A stretch of DNA of 64,000 bases, taken from assembly GCA_016712675.1 (NCBI GenBank), contig JADJQR010000001.1, forward strand, positions 744,001 through 808,000, in the 5' to 3' direction. Position 1 is the stretch's first letter. Each line of letters starts with the position of its first letter. The notes under the pieces were generated by a model. That model ran no database searches. It was not told the DNA's origin and worked only from the letters and a program-made list of their open reading frames with translations. The translations under genes and the position numbers were made by a program. This document shows, in pieces, positions 33,099 through 42,977 of this stretch. The stretch comes from a bacterium. Its GTDB lineage: Bacteria > Krumholzibacteriota > Krumholzibacteriia > LZORAL124-64-63.

Positions 33099-35174
33099 TC
33101 ACCCGGTGCGACCGGGCTCCTCGCCGTCGCCGACCGGTCCCGGTTCCCGCACAAACCCGTCGTCGCCATCGTCGCGGCGCCGAGCCTGCAGGTCGCGCAG
33201 CATGCGCCTGACGTCGCGCGTCCCCCCGATCGTGAACCAGACCATGACCAGGGCCGAGATCACCAGCTCGATCCAGAACCGGGTGTGCCAGAAGCGCAGC
33301 CACTGCGTGTCGTAGCCCGTCCAGCCCCCGGCGGTCAGACGGCGTGTCAGGAAGAAGATGGTGCCGATGGCGAAGATGGCCATCCAGGCCAGGTTCCAGC
33401 TCCAGGTCGCCACGTAGAGGGCCTTGTCGCGGCGCCCGAACTCGTCGGTGATGCCGAGGGCGCGCCAGCCGCGCGACACGGTCTTTCCGCTGCCCTCGTT
33501 CTCGCCGGCGATGGCCCACTGCCCGCGGTGCAGCAGGCGGTCCAGGTCGAAGCTGCGGCGCCGCACCGCCTGCTGACCCAGCGAGACGGCCACATAGGTG
33601 AGGGCGCAGACCCACATCGACCAACCCCAGATCTGCTGGCCGTTGGGCAGGTGGACGTCGACCCAGCCCGCCCACGCCTGGGTGCGCGCAGCGCCGGCGA
33701 CGTCGAGCAAGCCCCAGAAGGCGGTACCGGTCTCGTGCCAGGCGCGCTTGGACTGCTCCAGGACGAACCCGGCCAGGGCCAGCGAGACGCCGGAGATGCC
33801 GGCGGCCCAGGCGCCGGCCGTCGTGCCCCAGCGCGTGTACAGCCCGCCGATGATCACGGCGCCCGACCAGCCCGCGAAGATGGCGCCGGTCAGTGCGAAG
33901 AAGAGCAGGATCGCCTGGCTCTGCCGGTAGAACAGGCTGAACAGGAACGCGAAGACCGCCACGCCGATCACCGCCAGCCGCAGCGCGCGCATGTGTGCGA
34001 CCGGTGACAACGGCCGCCTTCGCACCGGCAGCAGCACGTCCTGCACGAAGATGCTGCTCCACGAATGCATGTACGTGTTGAGGGTGCTGATCGAGGCGCC
34101 CAGCATCAGCGCCGCGAAGGCGCCCAGCAGGCCGGGCGGCAGCAGCGCGGCCAGCGTCAGGGGCCCGCGCATCTGCGAGCGCAGGGCCAGGTTGTCGACG
34201 CCGTCCAGCTGCGCCTGTACGCCACCGGCCAGGCCCGCCCAGTCGGGATGGTGCAGCACGGTGTAGATCAGGATCGGCACGAAGGTCATGAACATGCCCT
34301 GGCCGATGCCCCGCCACATGCCCAGCACGTTGCCCATCTTGCCCTCGTGGGCCGAGCGTGCCGATGTGTTGTACGCCTGCGTCCCCTGCCAGGACATGGC
34401 CCCGTAGAACAGTCCCAGCACACCGATCAGGAAGTAGGTGACGTTGAAGTCGGCCACGTAGCCCGTATCGAACGGGTTGACCTTCGACAGCCCCGGCGGC
34501 GCCTGCATCATCACCGTGGCGACGTCGTCCCAGCCCACCTTCAGCATGAGCCAGGCCGCCAGGATCAGGAAGACGACGTAGGCGAACACGCCCTGCACGA
34601 AGTCCGTCACCAGCACCGAGACATGGCCGCCCTGCAGGATGAACCAGACGGCCGAGCCCAGCGTGATGAACATGATGAACGGGTACATCGGGATCGCGAG
34701 CGCCCCCAGGTGCCACGTCTCCGGCAGGCCCAGGTAGTGGATGAAGAACCGCGCCTCGACCGCCGGGAAGATGCCGAAGTTGATCAACCCGGCGCCGAAG
34801 GCCACACTGCCGGCGAAGATGCGGAAGCGTCGGCTGTAGCGTCGCTCGAAGAATTCCGACAGTGTCAGCGCCCGCGTGCGGCGGAACCGGTAGTTCACCC
34901 AGCCCGTCACCGTCACGATGGTCATGAACAGTGACATGCTCAGGCCCCACCAGCCCATGGCGAAGCCGGCCTCGTAGCCCATCTCCAGGTTGGCGACGAT
35001 GGTGATGCCGCCGATGGCAGCGATGCCCGCCGAGACCGTCAGCAGGTAGCGCCCGGCACTACGGCCGGCCGCCAGGTAGTCGGCCACCCCGCGCATGTGC
35101 CGGCGCGTGAGCAGCAGCGAGCCCATGATGGTGCCGTACATCGCGGCGACAAGGAGCCAATCCAGGGTGGTCAA
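33099..35174 (-). CDS. Sodium:solute symporter family transporter
   Basis: The start is taken as the TTG at 35174, whose last two bases are shared with the ogt stop (TTGA overlap). This also restores the first membrane helix (LDWLLVAAMYGTIMGSLLL) that an ATG at 35141 would cut. The product is 691 residues with about 13-14 hydrophobic segments. The SSF patterns AAGRSAGRYLLTVS, GGITIVANLEMGYEAGFAMGWW and LMLGASISTLNTYMHSW are visible. The C-terminal part (residue 520 on) adds a soluble loop, two or three more segments and a charged tail. It imports a solute with sodium; the substrate is unknown. Confidence 0.9.
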   Translation of the reverse strand: MTTLDWLLVAAMYGTIMGSLLLTRRHMRGVADYLAAGRSAGRYLLTVSAGIAAIGGITIVANLEMGYEAGFAMGWWGLSMSLFMTIVTVTGWVNYRFRRTRALTLSEFFERRYSRRFRIFAGSVAFGAGLINFGIFPAVEARFFIHYLGLPETWHLGALAIPMYPFIMFITLGSAVWFILQGGHVSVLVTDFVQGVFAYVVFLILAAWLMLKVGWDDVATVMMQAPPGLSKVNPFDTGYVADFNVTYFLIGVLGLFYGAMSWQGTQAYNTSARSAHEGKMGNVLGMWRGIGQGMFMTFVPILIYTVLHHPDWAGLAGGVQAQLDGVDNLALRSQMRGPLTLAALLPPGLLGAFAALMLGASISTLNTYMHSWSSIFVQDVLLPVRRRPLSPVAHMRALRLAVIGVAVFAFLFSLFYRQSQAILLFFALTGAIFAGWSGAVIIGGLYTRWGTTAGAWAAGISGVSLALAGFVLEQSKRAWHETGTAFWGLLDVAGAARTQAWAGWVDVHLPNGQQIWGWSMWVCALTYVAVSLGQQAVRRRSFDLDRLLHRGQWAIAGENEGSGKTVSRGWRALGITDEFGRRDKALYVATWSWNLAWMAIFAIGTIFFLTRRLTAGGWTGYDTQWLRFWHTRFWIELVISALVMVWFTIGGTRDVRRMLRDLQARRRDDGDDGFVREPGPVGDGEEPGRTG

Positions 35175-35815
35175 AACAGGCGGGGCTCCTCCAGGCGGGG
35201 TGAGTCGCCCAGTGTGTGGCCCTCGAGACGCAGCAGGCGGGCCTTGGTGTCGATGCCGCCGGCGAAGCCCACCAGCGAGCCACCGCGGCCGATCACGCGA
35301 TGGCAGGGGACCAGGATGGGCAGAGGGTTGCGCCCGGCGGCCTGGCCCACCGCGCGCGTGGCCGTCGGCTTGCGCAGGGCCCGCGCCACCTCGCCGTAGG
35401 TCCTGAGCTTGCCGTACGGGATCCTCAGCAGCTGCTGCCACACCCGCCGGTCGAACTCGGTGCCATGGGGGTCCAGTCCGATCGTGAACTCGCGCCGATC
35501 CCCGACGAAGTACTGGGCCAGCTGGTCGCGCAGCTCGTCGAAGGCGCCCGGGTCCTCCTTCACCGCGACGTCCGCCCCGAACTGCTGCCGGGCGTGGGCG
35601 TGGGCGTGCGTGTGGCATTCCCAGGCCCTGGGCAGGAACTCGAGCCGGGACAGCCCAGCCGGCCCCGCCACCGCCAGCAGCGGGTCCAACGCCGTTCGCA
35701 GCAGCGTGTAGCGCACCATGTTGCGATCGTACCACTGCCGCCGGGTCCGCGCACGGGAAATCGGCCGGTCCGCGGCGCGACTCGTCGCCTGCGTTTCGCG
35801 GTTCCGGTCGGCCAT
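35171..35815 (-). CDS. ogt: Methylated-DNA-protein-cysteine S-methyltransferase
   Basis: The open frame from the ATG at 35815 gives 214 residues; a start at 35719 (VRYTLLRTALDPLLAV) would match the normal Ogt N terminus better, and both have weak ribosome sites. The methyl-accepting Cys171 is in PCHRV, preceded by the helix-turn-helix AVGQAAGRNPLPI and followed by GSLVGFAGG, which complete the DNA-repair domain. It takes alkyl groups from O6-alkylguanine in a suicide reaction. A His/Ala-rich stretch (HTHAHAHARQ) lies in the N-terminal domain. Its stop overlaps the symporter start. Confidence 0.93.
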   Translation of the reverse strand: MADRNRETQATSRAADRPISRARTRRQWYDRNMVRYTLLRTALDPLLAVAGPAGLSRLEFLPRAWECHTHAHAHARQQFGADVAVKEDPGAFDELRDQLAQYFVGDRREFTIGLDPHGTEFDRRVWQQLLRIPYGKLRTYGEVARALRKPTATRAVGQAAGRNPLPILVPCHRVIGRGGSLVGFAGGIDTKARLLRLEGHTLGDSPRLEEPRLF

Positions 35816-35843
35816 TGCGCGTCGTTCCCTCGACCGCTAACCT
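35815..35843 (+). promoter_or_regulatory. Candidate promoter of the M16 peptidase gene
   Basis: TTGCGC, 17 bases, TAACCT; the GTG start is 112 bases on. It overlaps the start of the divergent ogt gene. Confidence 0.35.
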
Positions 35844-35955
35844 GAAACCGGGACCGGGTCCTGTCCGTACCTCCCAGCCGGGCCCCATCCGCGCGCCGCC
35901 CATCGGTCCGCGCGGACACCGACCACGCCTCCCGCCAGCGCGAAGGGATCGAGCC

Positions 35956-38703
35956 GTGAATCTCCGCCATCTTCCTGCCCTCATCGTGACGACGGCCCTG
36001 CTGGTGGGGGTGACCACGGCCGCCGGCGCTGCCGCTGCCCCGGCCTTCGACCTGCCGGACCTGAAGTACGAGAAGTACACGCTAGCCAACGGCCTGCAGG
36101 TGATCCTGCACGAGGACCACAGCCTGCCCACCGCCGCGGTGAACGTCTGGTACCACGTCGGCTCCAAGGATGAGAAGCCCGGGCGCACGGGTTTCGCGCA
36201 CCTGTTCGAGCACATGATGTTCCAGGGCTCGCAGAACCACGACAAGGACTACTTCCTGCCCTTGCAGAAGGTGGGCGGCCAGGTCAACGGCTCGACCAAC
36301 AACGACCGGACCAACTACTGGGAGAACGTCCCGGCCGACCAGCTGGAGCTGGCTCTGTTCCTGGAGGCCGACCGCATGGGCTGGCTGCTGCCGGCCATGA
36401 CGCAGGAGAAGCTCGACAACCAGCGCGACGTCGTGAAGAACGAGAAGCGCCAGGGCGAGAACCGGCCTTACGCCAAGAGCCGCGACATGCTTCTGGAGCT
36501 GATGTATGACGTGGGGCATCCCTACCGCTGGCCGGTGATCGGCAGCATGGATGACCTTTCAGCAGCTTCCCTGGAGGACGTGGCCGAGTTCTTCCGGCTC
36601 TATTACGCGCCGAACAACGCCTCGCTGTGCGTGGCCGGGAGCTTCGACCCGGCGCAGGCGAAGGAGTGGATCGCCAAGTACTTCGGACCGATTCCGCCCG
36701 GCCGTCCGGTCGACCGCCTCGAGGCCTGGATTCCCCGCCTGGACGGTGAGCGCCGCGCCGTGGCCGAAGACGCCGTCGAACTGCCGCGCCTCTACATGCA
36801 GTGGCACTCGCCAGGCTGGTACCGGGAGGGCGACGCCGAGTTCGACCTGCTGGCGGAACTCGTCGCCTCGGGCAAGACCTCGCGCCTCTACAAGTCCCTG
36901 GTCTACGAGAAGCGGATCGCCCAGGACATCTTCTCCATGCAGTCTTCGCGCGAGATGAGCGGCACCTTCGGCATCACCGCCACGGCGGCTCCCGGCCATG
37001 ACCTGGCCGAGTTGGAGGCGGCCATCGACGCCGAGCTGTCGCAGCTCCTGGCCGAGGGTGTCACCAAGAGCGAGGTGGACCTGGCCCGCACGCGCCTGCG
37101 CGCGTCCTCGGTCCGCGAACTGCAGCAGATTGGCGGCTTCGGCGGCAAGGCCGACCGCCTCAACCGGTACAACGTGCTGGTAGGCGACCCGGGCTACCTG
37201 AAGGCCGACCTGGCCCGCTACGACGCGGCCGATGTCGGCTCGGTCAACGCCTGGCTGCGTCGCTTCGTCGACCTTGATCGGCGGGCGGTGCTGTGGATCG
37301 TGCCGCAGGGCAAGTTGGCGGCCGCGCCCGCGGACCTGGACCGCTCGCAGTTGCCGGCGGGAACCACGCCGGCTGCCTACACGCCGCCCGTGGTGCAGGA
37401 GGCCACTTTGCCCAACGGCCTGAAGCTGTACCTGGTGGAGAAGCGCGAACTGCCGCTGGTCGAGACCCGTGTGGTCGTGCGCGCCGGCTGGGCCGACGAC
37501 CCGCTCGATCGCCGTGGGACCGCCGTCCTGACCGCGGACATGCTTGACGAGGGCGCGGGCGGCCGGGACGCCCTGGCGTTATCCGAGGCCGTCGAATCCC
37601 TGGGCGCCGAATTGCGCACCAGCAGCAACTTCGACGGCACCCAGGTCTCGCTGAACGTGCTGCGCGGACAACTCGATGCGGGCCTGGCCCTGCTGGGCGA
37701 CGTCCTGCTGCGGCCCTCGTTCCCGGAGAAGGAGTTCGAGCGCCTGCGCCAGAGCTACCGCGGCCGCCAGAAGCAGGAAGCCTCGCAGCCGCAGGCGCAG
37801 GCACTGAACGAATTCCAGCTCCGTTGTTTCGGGGAGACCCATCCGTACGCGCAGCCGGCGTCCGGCGTCGGTACGCCCGGGTCGCTGGAAGCCCTTTCGC
37901 GCGCGGACTTGCGGACCTTCCACGGCACCTGGTACGTGCCCGGCAATGCGGCGGTCGTCATCGTCGGCGACCTCGATCTCCCCGCGGCGACCGCCGCGGT
38001 GGGGCGGGTGTTCGGCGGCTGGAAGAATGCGCCCCTGCCCGGGCGCCCGCCGCTGCCGGTGCCCGACTACCGCGGCCCCCGCCTGGTGGTCATCGACCGC
38101 CCGGGAGCCCAGCAGAGCCAGGTGCTGGGTGGCTATGTCGGGATGGCGCGCGGTGACGCCGATCATACCGGCTTCGAGGTCGTCAACTCCGCGTTCGGCG
38201 GCCAGTTCGCCTCTCGCATCAACCTGAACCTGCGTGAGGACAAGGGCTACACCTACGGCGCGCGCTCGCAGCTGTCGGCCTACCTCCACGCGGGTGTCTT
38301 CCTGATGACGGCGCCGGTGCAAACGGATGCCACGGCCGCCTCCGTGCGGGAACTGCTGGCGGAGATGGCGGCGATCCGCGGCGAGCGGCCGCTAACGGGC
38401 CAAGAGCTGGCCGACAGCCGCGCCCGCCTGGTCCAGGGTTTCCCGCAGCGGTTCGAGACGTACGGTGGCACCGCGCGCCAGCTGGGCGACCTGCTACTGG
38501 CCGGACTCACGCCGGCCGAGTGGCAGAACTACCGGACCCACATCGCCAACCTGACCGAGGCCGACCTGGCCGGCGTCATCGCGCGCCACCTGGATCCATC
38601 GCGCGTGGTGTGGGTCATCGTCGGCGACTGGAACGCGATCCGGGACGACCTGCGCGACCTGGGCCTCGGCGAGATCGAGGTGGTCGGGGCGGAACGTTCG
38701 TAG
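35956..38703 (+). CDS. M16 family zinc peptidase, two-domain, exported
   Basis: The GTG at 35956 gives 915 residues starting with a signal peptide (ends near AGAAAA). The N-terminal half holds the inverted zinc motif HLFEH (His82, Glu85, His86), the downstream helix LELALFLEADRM with the third ligand, and the substrate-binding arch. The second half (residue 475 on, LPNGLKLYLVEKRELP) repeats the fold but has TADMLDE in place of HxxEH, so it is the non-catalytic half. GYTYGARSQLSAY near residue 765 is the conserved R/Y end motif. This is the pitrilysin/PqqL-like single-chain form. It degrades peptides in the periplasm. Confidence 0.93.
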   Translation: MNLRHLPALIVTTALLVGVTTAAGAAAAPAFDLPDLKYEKYTLANGLQVILHEDHSLPTAAVNVWYHVGSKDEKPGRTGFAHLFEHMMFQGSQNHDKDYFLPLQKVGGQVNGSTNNDRTNYWENVPADQLELALFLEADRMGWLLPAMTQEKLDNQRDVVKNEKRQGENRPYAKSRDMLLELMYDVGHPYRWPVIGSMDDLSAASLEDVAEFFRLYYAPNNASLCVAGSFDPAQAKEWIAKYFGPIPPGRPVDRLEAWIPRLDGERRAVAEDAVELPRLYMQWHSPGWYREGDAEFDLLAELVASGKTSRLYKSLVYEKRIAQDIFSMQSSREMSGTFGITATAAPGHDLAELEAAIDAELSQLLAEGVTKSEVDLARTRLRASSVRELQQIGGFGGKADRLNRYNVLVGDPGYLKADLARYDAADVGSVNAWLRRFVDLDRRAVLWIVPQGKLAAAPADLDRSQLPAGTTPAAYTPPVVQEATLPNGLKLYLVEKRELPLVETRVVVRAGWADDPLDRRGTAVLTADMLDEGAGGRDALALSEAVESLGAELRTSSNFDGTQVSLNVLRGQLDAGLALLGDVLLRPSFPEKEFERLRQSYRGRQKQEASQPQAQALNEFQLRCFGETHPYAQPASGVGTPGSLEALSRADLRTFHGTWYVPGNAAVVIVGDLDLPAATAAVGRVFGGWKNAPLPGRPPLPVPDYRGPRLVVIDRPGAQQSQVLGGYVGMARGDADHTGFEVVNSAFGGQFASRINLNLREDKGYTYGARSQLSAYLHAGVFLMTAPVQTDATAASVRELLAEMAAIRGERPLTGQELADSRARLVQGFPQRFETYGGTARQLGDLLLAGLTPAEWQNYRTHIANLTEADLAGVIARHLDPSRVVWVIVGDWNAIRDDLRDLGLGEIEVVGAERS

Positions 38704-38796
38704 TGGGGACCGCGCGGCGGGACTGGTGCTCGCCGCGCCGGCGACCCGGTTGCGGCTGGCGGGGGCCACGGGTATCGTGGCCCCCATGCCTGTGAC

Positions 38797-39723
38797 GTGC
38801 TTCATCCGCTGCGCGCGGCCGGCCATGGGCTTCCGGGAGCGCTGCTGCTGGCGATGGCGACGATTGCCGCCTGCTCCCGCACGCCGGGCGAAGGGCCCGC
38901 GGCGCGTGCGGACGGGTCCGTCGGAGAAGCCGGCGCCGCCGAGCAAGCGGGCCAGCCCGCTGCGCCCCTGGTCGTGATGTCCGCGACGGCCGAGCCGGCC
39001 GCAGTCGCGCCCGGTTCCACGCTCACCCTGCTATGGACGTTCCGCCCGGCCCCCGGCTGGCATCTCTACGGGAACGTCCGCAACGATTCCGGGTTCGCCC
39101 CCCGCCAGCGCCTCAAGCTGCCTGCGGGGTGGGAAGCGGGGCCCCTGCAGTGGCCTGCTCCGGCCCGTCATGTCGCGGCGGGCGACATCCTGGACCACGT
39201 CTACGAGGGCGAATTCGTGCTGCTGCAGGACGTCCGCGTTGCATCGGACGCGGCTCCCGGCGCCCTTCCGCTGCGCGCGCACTGGGAGTGGCTGGCTTGT
39301 CGCGAGGCCTGTGTTCCCGGGCAGGACTCGCTGTCGGTGACGGTCAACGTCGTACCCGGCGCAAGGTCGACCGGTGCACCGACGGGGCGGCTGGCGGCAG
39401 CCCGGGCCCGTTTGCCGCAACCGCTGCCGGCCGGTCTGGTGCAGGTGGCCATGGACGGGCAGACGGCGCGGATCACGCGTACGGACGGCGGCGCCGGCAA
39501 CCTGGTCTTCGTGCCCGCCGTCGATTGCGGCGAGCTCGCGGACGTGCTGCGCGAAGGCGTGGGGACGACGTTGTCCCTGCGTCTGGTGCCGGAAGATGGC
39601 CACGTGGGGCCGCTGCGTGGCCTGCTCATTGTCGATGGTACCGAGACCGGCGCCTATGCGCTGGATGTTCCCGCGGTCCCCTGGACCGGAAGCCAGATCG
39701 TCACGACACCGACCGGAGGTTGA
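38797..39723 (+). CDS. Lipoprotein with DsbD-alpha-like thiol domain
   Basis: The GTG at 38797 gives 308 residues. The lipobox TIAAC puts the lipidated Cys at residue 26. Residues 60-190 resemble the N-terminal DsbD domain (LTLLWTFRPAPGWHLYG, then WEWLACREACVPGQDSL), with Cys168 and Cys172 as a possible redox pair spaced CxxxC. The membrane and thioredoxin parts of DsbD are absent. Residues 190-308 form a second beta-rich domain. The stop is 2 bases before the redoxin gene, so the two are translationally coupled and likely act on the same thiol chemistry at the membrane. Confidence 0.75.
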   Translation: MLHPLRAAGHGLPGALLLAMATIAACSRTPGEGPAARADGSVGEAGAAEQAGQPAAPLVVMSATAEPAAVAPGSTLTLLWTFRPAPGWHLYGNVRNDSGFAPRQRLKLPAGWEAGPLQWPAPARHVAAGDILDHVYEGEFVLLQDVRVASDAAPGALPLRAHWEWLACREACVPGQDSLSVTVNVVPGARSTGAPTGRLAAARARLPQPLPAGLVQVAMDGQTARITRTDGGAGNLVFVPAVDCGELADVLREGVGTTLSLRLVPEDGHVGPLRGLLIVDGTETGAYALDVPAVPWTGSQIVTTPTGG

Positions 39724-39725
39724 CC

Positions 39726-40382
<657 letters not shown>

Positions 40383-40425
40383 CGCCCCTCGCCGCGTCCG
40401 CGTACGCCGCATCGTCCGGAACGAC

Positions 40426-40453
40426 AAGGGCCCGGTCCATGGACCGGGCCCTT
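40426..40453. terminator. Perfect 28-base palindrome between convergent genes
   Basis: AAGGGCCCGGTCCA and its exact complement meet at CCATGG with no loop spacer, midway between the redoxin stop (40382) and the cytochrome stop (40484). It can act on both strands; the AA/TT edges give a very short T tail. Confidence 0.7.
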
Positions 40454-40483
40454 CCCATCCTCACCACCCCACCCCTCGCAAGG

Positions 40484-41674
40484 TCAGCGGCGCGGCACCC
40501 TTGAGCCGGGGAGCTTCGCCGGGAACATCGCTTCGTCGTGGCAGTCCGTGCACTGGGGCTTGGCCGCGAAGTTCATCTCGAGGTGGCAGTTCGCGCACTC
40601 CAGCTCGCTGTGGTTGTCGTCCAGCTTCAGCCCGGTGAGCTTGTGGTCGAACGAGCCCTCCGCCCAGTGGATGTGGCAGGAGGTGCACTGCCGGCTGGGC
40701 GTGCGGAACGCCTGCGGTTCGCCGTGGCAGGTCGAGCAGGCGATACGAGCGTGGTACGGCTCCAGCGACCAGCCGGTGGAGAGGCGGTGGTCGAACTGCG
40801 GCTTCGAGTCGCCGGAGTGGCAGAACGCGCAGTTCCGCTCGGCGTGGCATGCCCCGCAGGTGGTCACGTGGTCCAGGGCGCGCTTCTCCTTGCCGCTGCC
40901 GGTGTCGTGGCAGCTGGCGCAGGTGTCGCCGCGGTGGCAGTCCACGCAGCGCAGGCCGAACTTCTCGACGTGGTCCTCGTGGTGGAACGTGACCATGGGC
41001 CCGGTCGGCTCGGTCGTCTTGTAGGTGTACGTCGGCTTCGCCTTGATGAGCGGATGGCGCGTGCCGACGATGTCGGTCGGGTCGTGGGCGGCCGAGGCCT
41101 TCGGGTCGGCACCCTTGCGGTCGGCCGCCTGCTCATGGCAGAAGCCGCACGCGTTGTCGTGGTTCCAGTCCAGGTGGCAATTGATGCACTGCCGGTGGTA
41201 GGCGCCCTTGAGCGCCGGCTGCCTCAGGTCGCTGGCGGCCCGCGTCGGCTCGTGGCACTGGCGGCAGGGCGGCACCGCGCCCGTGGCCGGCGAGTAGTGG
41301 TGGCAGTTCGTGCAGCCGCCGGTCATGTCCGACATCTGGGCATGCAGCTTGTGCGCGAACACGACCGGACCGTAGAGGTTCGCCAGCTGGTCGATGATGA
41401 CGATCTCCGGACCCTCGCTCGAGCCGTGCTGACCCTTGAACTGCGCGCCGTGCCGCTGGCAGCTCTGCAGGCAGGGATTCGCGTGCGTGGGCGCGGCACA
41501 GCTGTGACAGGCGCTGCAGTCCGGCCCGGTGGCCGCGGACTTGCCCGCCTTCTTCGTGGCTCCGGGCTTGGCGTGGCCGGGGTCCATCACCTGGGCCGGT
41601 CCGGCCATCGCCACCGCGGCCGTCATGGCGGCCAGGCAGGTCAGGGCGACCAGCGCCCGCTTGAGGTTAAGCAT
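40484..41674 (-). CDS. Periplasmic multihaem cytochrome c, 13 CxxCH motifs
   Basis: The ATG at 41674 lies inside the end of the NrfD gene. The 396-residue product has a signal peptide (ending AMA|GPA) and thirteen CxxCH motifs: CSACH, CTNCH, CRQCH, CINCH, CGFCH, CVDCH, CASCH, CGACH, CAFCH, CSTCH, CTSCH, CANCH and CTDCH. An additional irregular Cys cluster (HANPCLQSCQRH) sits near the start. Many extra His residues can act as second ligands. With the FeS and NrfD subunits upstream it resembles the HmcA/NhcA-type subunit of membrane redox complexes that exchange electrons between quinones and periplasmic carriers. Confidence 0.93.
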   Translation of the reverse strand: MLNLKRALVALTCLAAMTAAVAMAGPAQVMDPGHAKPGATKKAGKSAATGPDCSACHSCAAPTHANPCLQSCQRHGAQFKGQHGSSEGPEIVIIDQLANLYGPVVFAHKLHAQMSDMTGGCTNCHHYSPATGAVPPCRQCHEPTRAASDLRQPALKGAYHRQCINCHLDWNHDNACGFCHEQAADRKGADPKASAAHDPTDIVGTRHPLIKAKPTYTYKTTEPTGPMVTFHHEDHVEKFGLRCVDCHRGDTCASCHDTGSGKEKRALDHVTTCGACHAERNCAFCHSGDSKPQFDHRLSTGWSLEPYHARIACSTCHGEPQAFRTPSRQCTSCHIHWAEGSFDHKLTGLKLDDNHSELECANCHLEMNFAAKPQCTDCHDEAMFPAKLPGSRVPRR

Positions 41675-42977
41675 GGGAGGCTCCTTCCTCTTCCGGCAGG
41701 ACGGGGAACAGGAAGATGAATAGCCGGTAGATCAGGACCAGCAGCGCGATGAAGCCTGCCGTCAGCAGCACCTCGGTCCAGGCCGGGACGTAGGGCTTGT
41801 CGGCGAACGGCGCCGTGTAGCCGATGATGAACACGTTGATGCGGTTGAGCGCCACGCCCAGCACGACCATCGCCGCGGCACTGAACAGCCAGCCCGGACG
41901 CCGCCGCAGCTTGTGGCTCAGCAGGATCGCGATCGGGACCAGGACGCCGAACAGCACCTCGATGCTCCACGACACCGAGCGCAGGTTGAATTCCTGCAGG
42001 TACTGCCAGGTGCCGCGGTTGGCCATGTCGATCAGCTTGGCCGCGAAGTAGATCGTCAGCAGGAACGGGATCAGCCGCGCGAACGGGCTGAGCACCGGCA
42101 TCTCGAACGGGCGCTTCAGCGACCGCGAGGCGAGCATCGACTCGAACACGACCATTGCCAGGCCGACGGCGAAGGCCGACAGCAGGAACTGCAGCGGCAG
42201 GATCGAGGTGTGCCACAGCGGGTGCAGCTTGCTGGGCGCGATGACCATCAGCGTGCCCAGTGACGACTGGTGCGCGCAGGAAAGCACCACGCCCATGATG
42301 ATGAAGAAGTTCATCACCTTGCCGAGCGTGTTGTCCATGATCCGCAGCATCGTCTCGACAAACCCGTTCAGGCCCGCCATGGCGCCCGGCAGGTTGACCC
42401 GGCCCCGGAAGCGCTCGACGACGATGGGCAGGAACTCGATGTACAGCACCGTCAGGTAGCAGCACACGCACATGCCCACCTCGAACAGCGCCGAGTTGCC
42501 CTGCCACATCGACGGCATCAGCACGTGCCAGATGTTGTAGTAGCGGCCCAGGTCCACGCAGACGCCCAGGGCCACGAAGGTATAGCCGAGCATCGCCGTC
42601 AGCAGTGCCGGCCGCACCAGCACGTGGTACTTCTCGTGGTGCAGGACATGGGCGATGAACGCCGTGGTGAACCCGCCGGCGGCCAGGGCCACGCCCGTGG
42701 CCACGTCGATGCCGATCCAGATGCCCCAGGGGTACTGGTCATCGAGGTTGGTGACCGCGCCCAGGCCGGCCACCAGGCGCACGACCAGCACGGCCAGGCC
42801 CGCAGCGGCCACGGCCGCGACGGCGATGACGCCCGGGGTGAAGAAGGGCACGGACGAGTGTCCAAACATGGGCACCGCACGCTCATGGTGGCCGGCGTGG
42901 GAGGGCGGCGTGCCGCCGCCCGTCGGGCCGGAAGTCTCCCAGGCGACGTTGCCGTCGACGCGCTGGTGGCTACCCAT
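41667..42977 (-). CDS. NrfD/HybB-family integral membrane quinone-interacting subunit
   Basis: The 436-residue product overlaps the upstream FeS gene by 8 bases and the downstream cytochrome gene by 8. About ten membrane segments are visible; WGIWIGIDVATGVALAAGGF and the last-helix VALNRINVFIIGY are HybB-like. The first 40 residues are hydrophilic with several His. It anchors the complex and is expected to handle menaquinone. The transcription order FeS, NrfD, cytochrome is that of Hmc-like modules. Confidence 0.93.
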   Translation of the reverse strand: MGSHQRVDGNVAWETSGPTGGGTPPSHAGHHERAVPMFGHSSVPFFTPGVIAVAAVAAAGLAVLVVRLVAGLGAVTNLDDQYPWGIWIGIDVATGVALAAGGFTTAFIAHVLHHEKYHVLVRPALLTAMLGYTFVALGVCVDLGRYYNIWHVLMPSMWQGNSALFEVGMCVCCYLTVLYIEFLPIVVERFRGRVNLPGAMAGLNGFVETMLRIMDNTLGKVMNFFIIMGVVLSCAHQSSLGTLMVIAPSKLHPLWHTSILPLQFLLSAFAVGLAMVVFESMLASRSLKRPFEMPVLSPFARLIPFLLTIYFAAKLIDMANRGTWQYLQEFNLRSVSWSIEVLFGVLVPIAILLSHKLRRRPGWLFSAAAMVVLGVALNRINVFIIGYTAPFADKPYVPAWTEVLLTAGFIALLVLIYRLFIFLFPVLPEEEGASHA

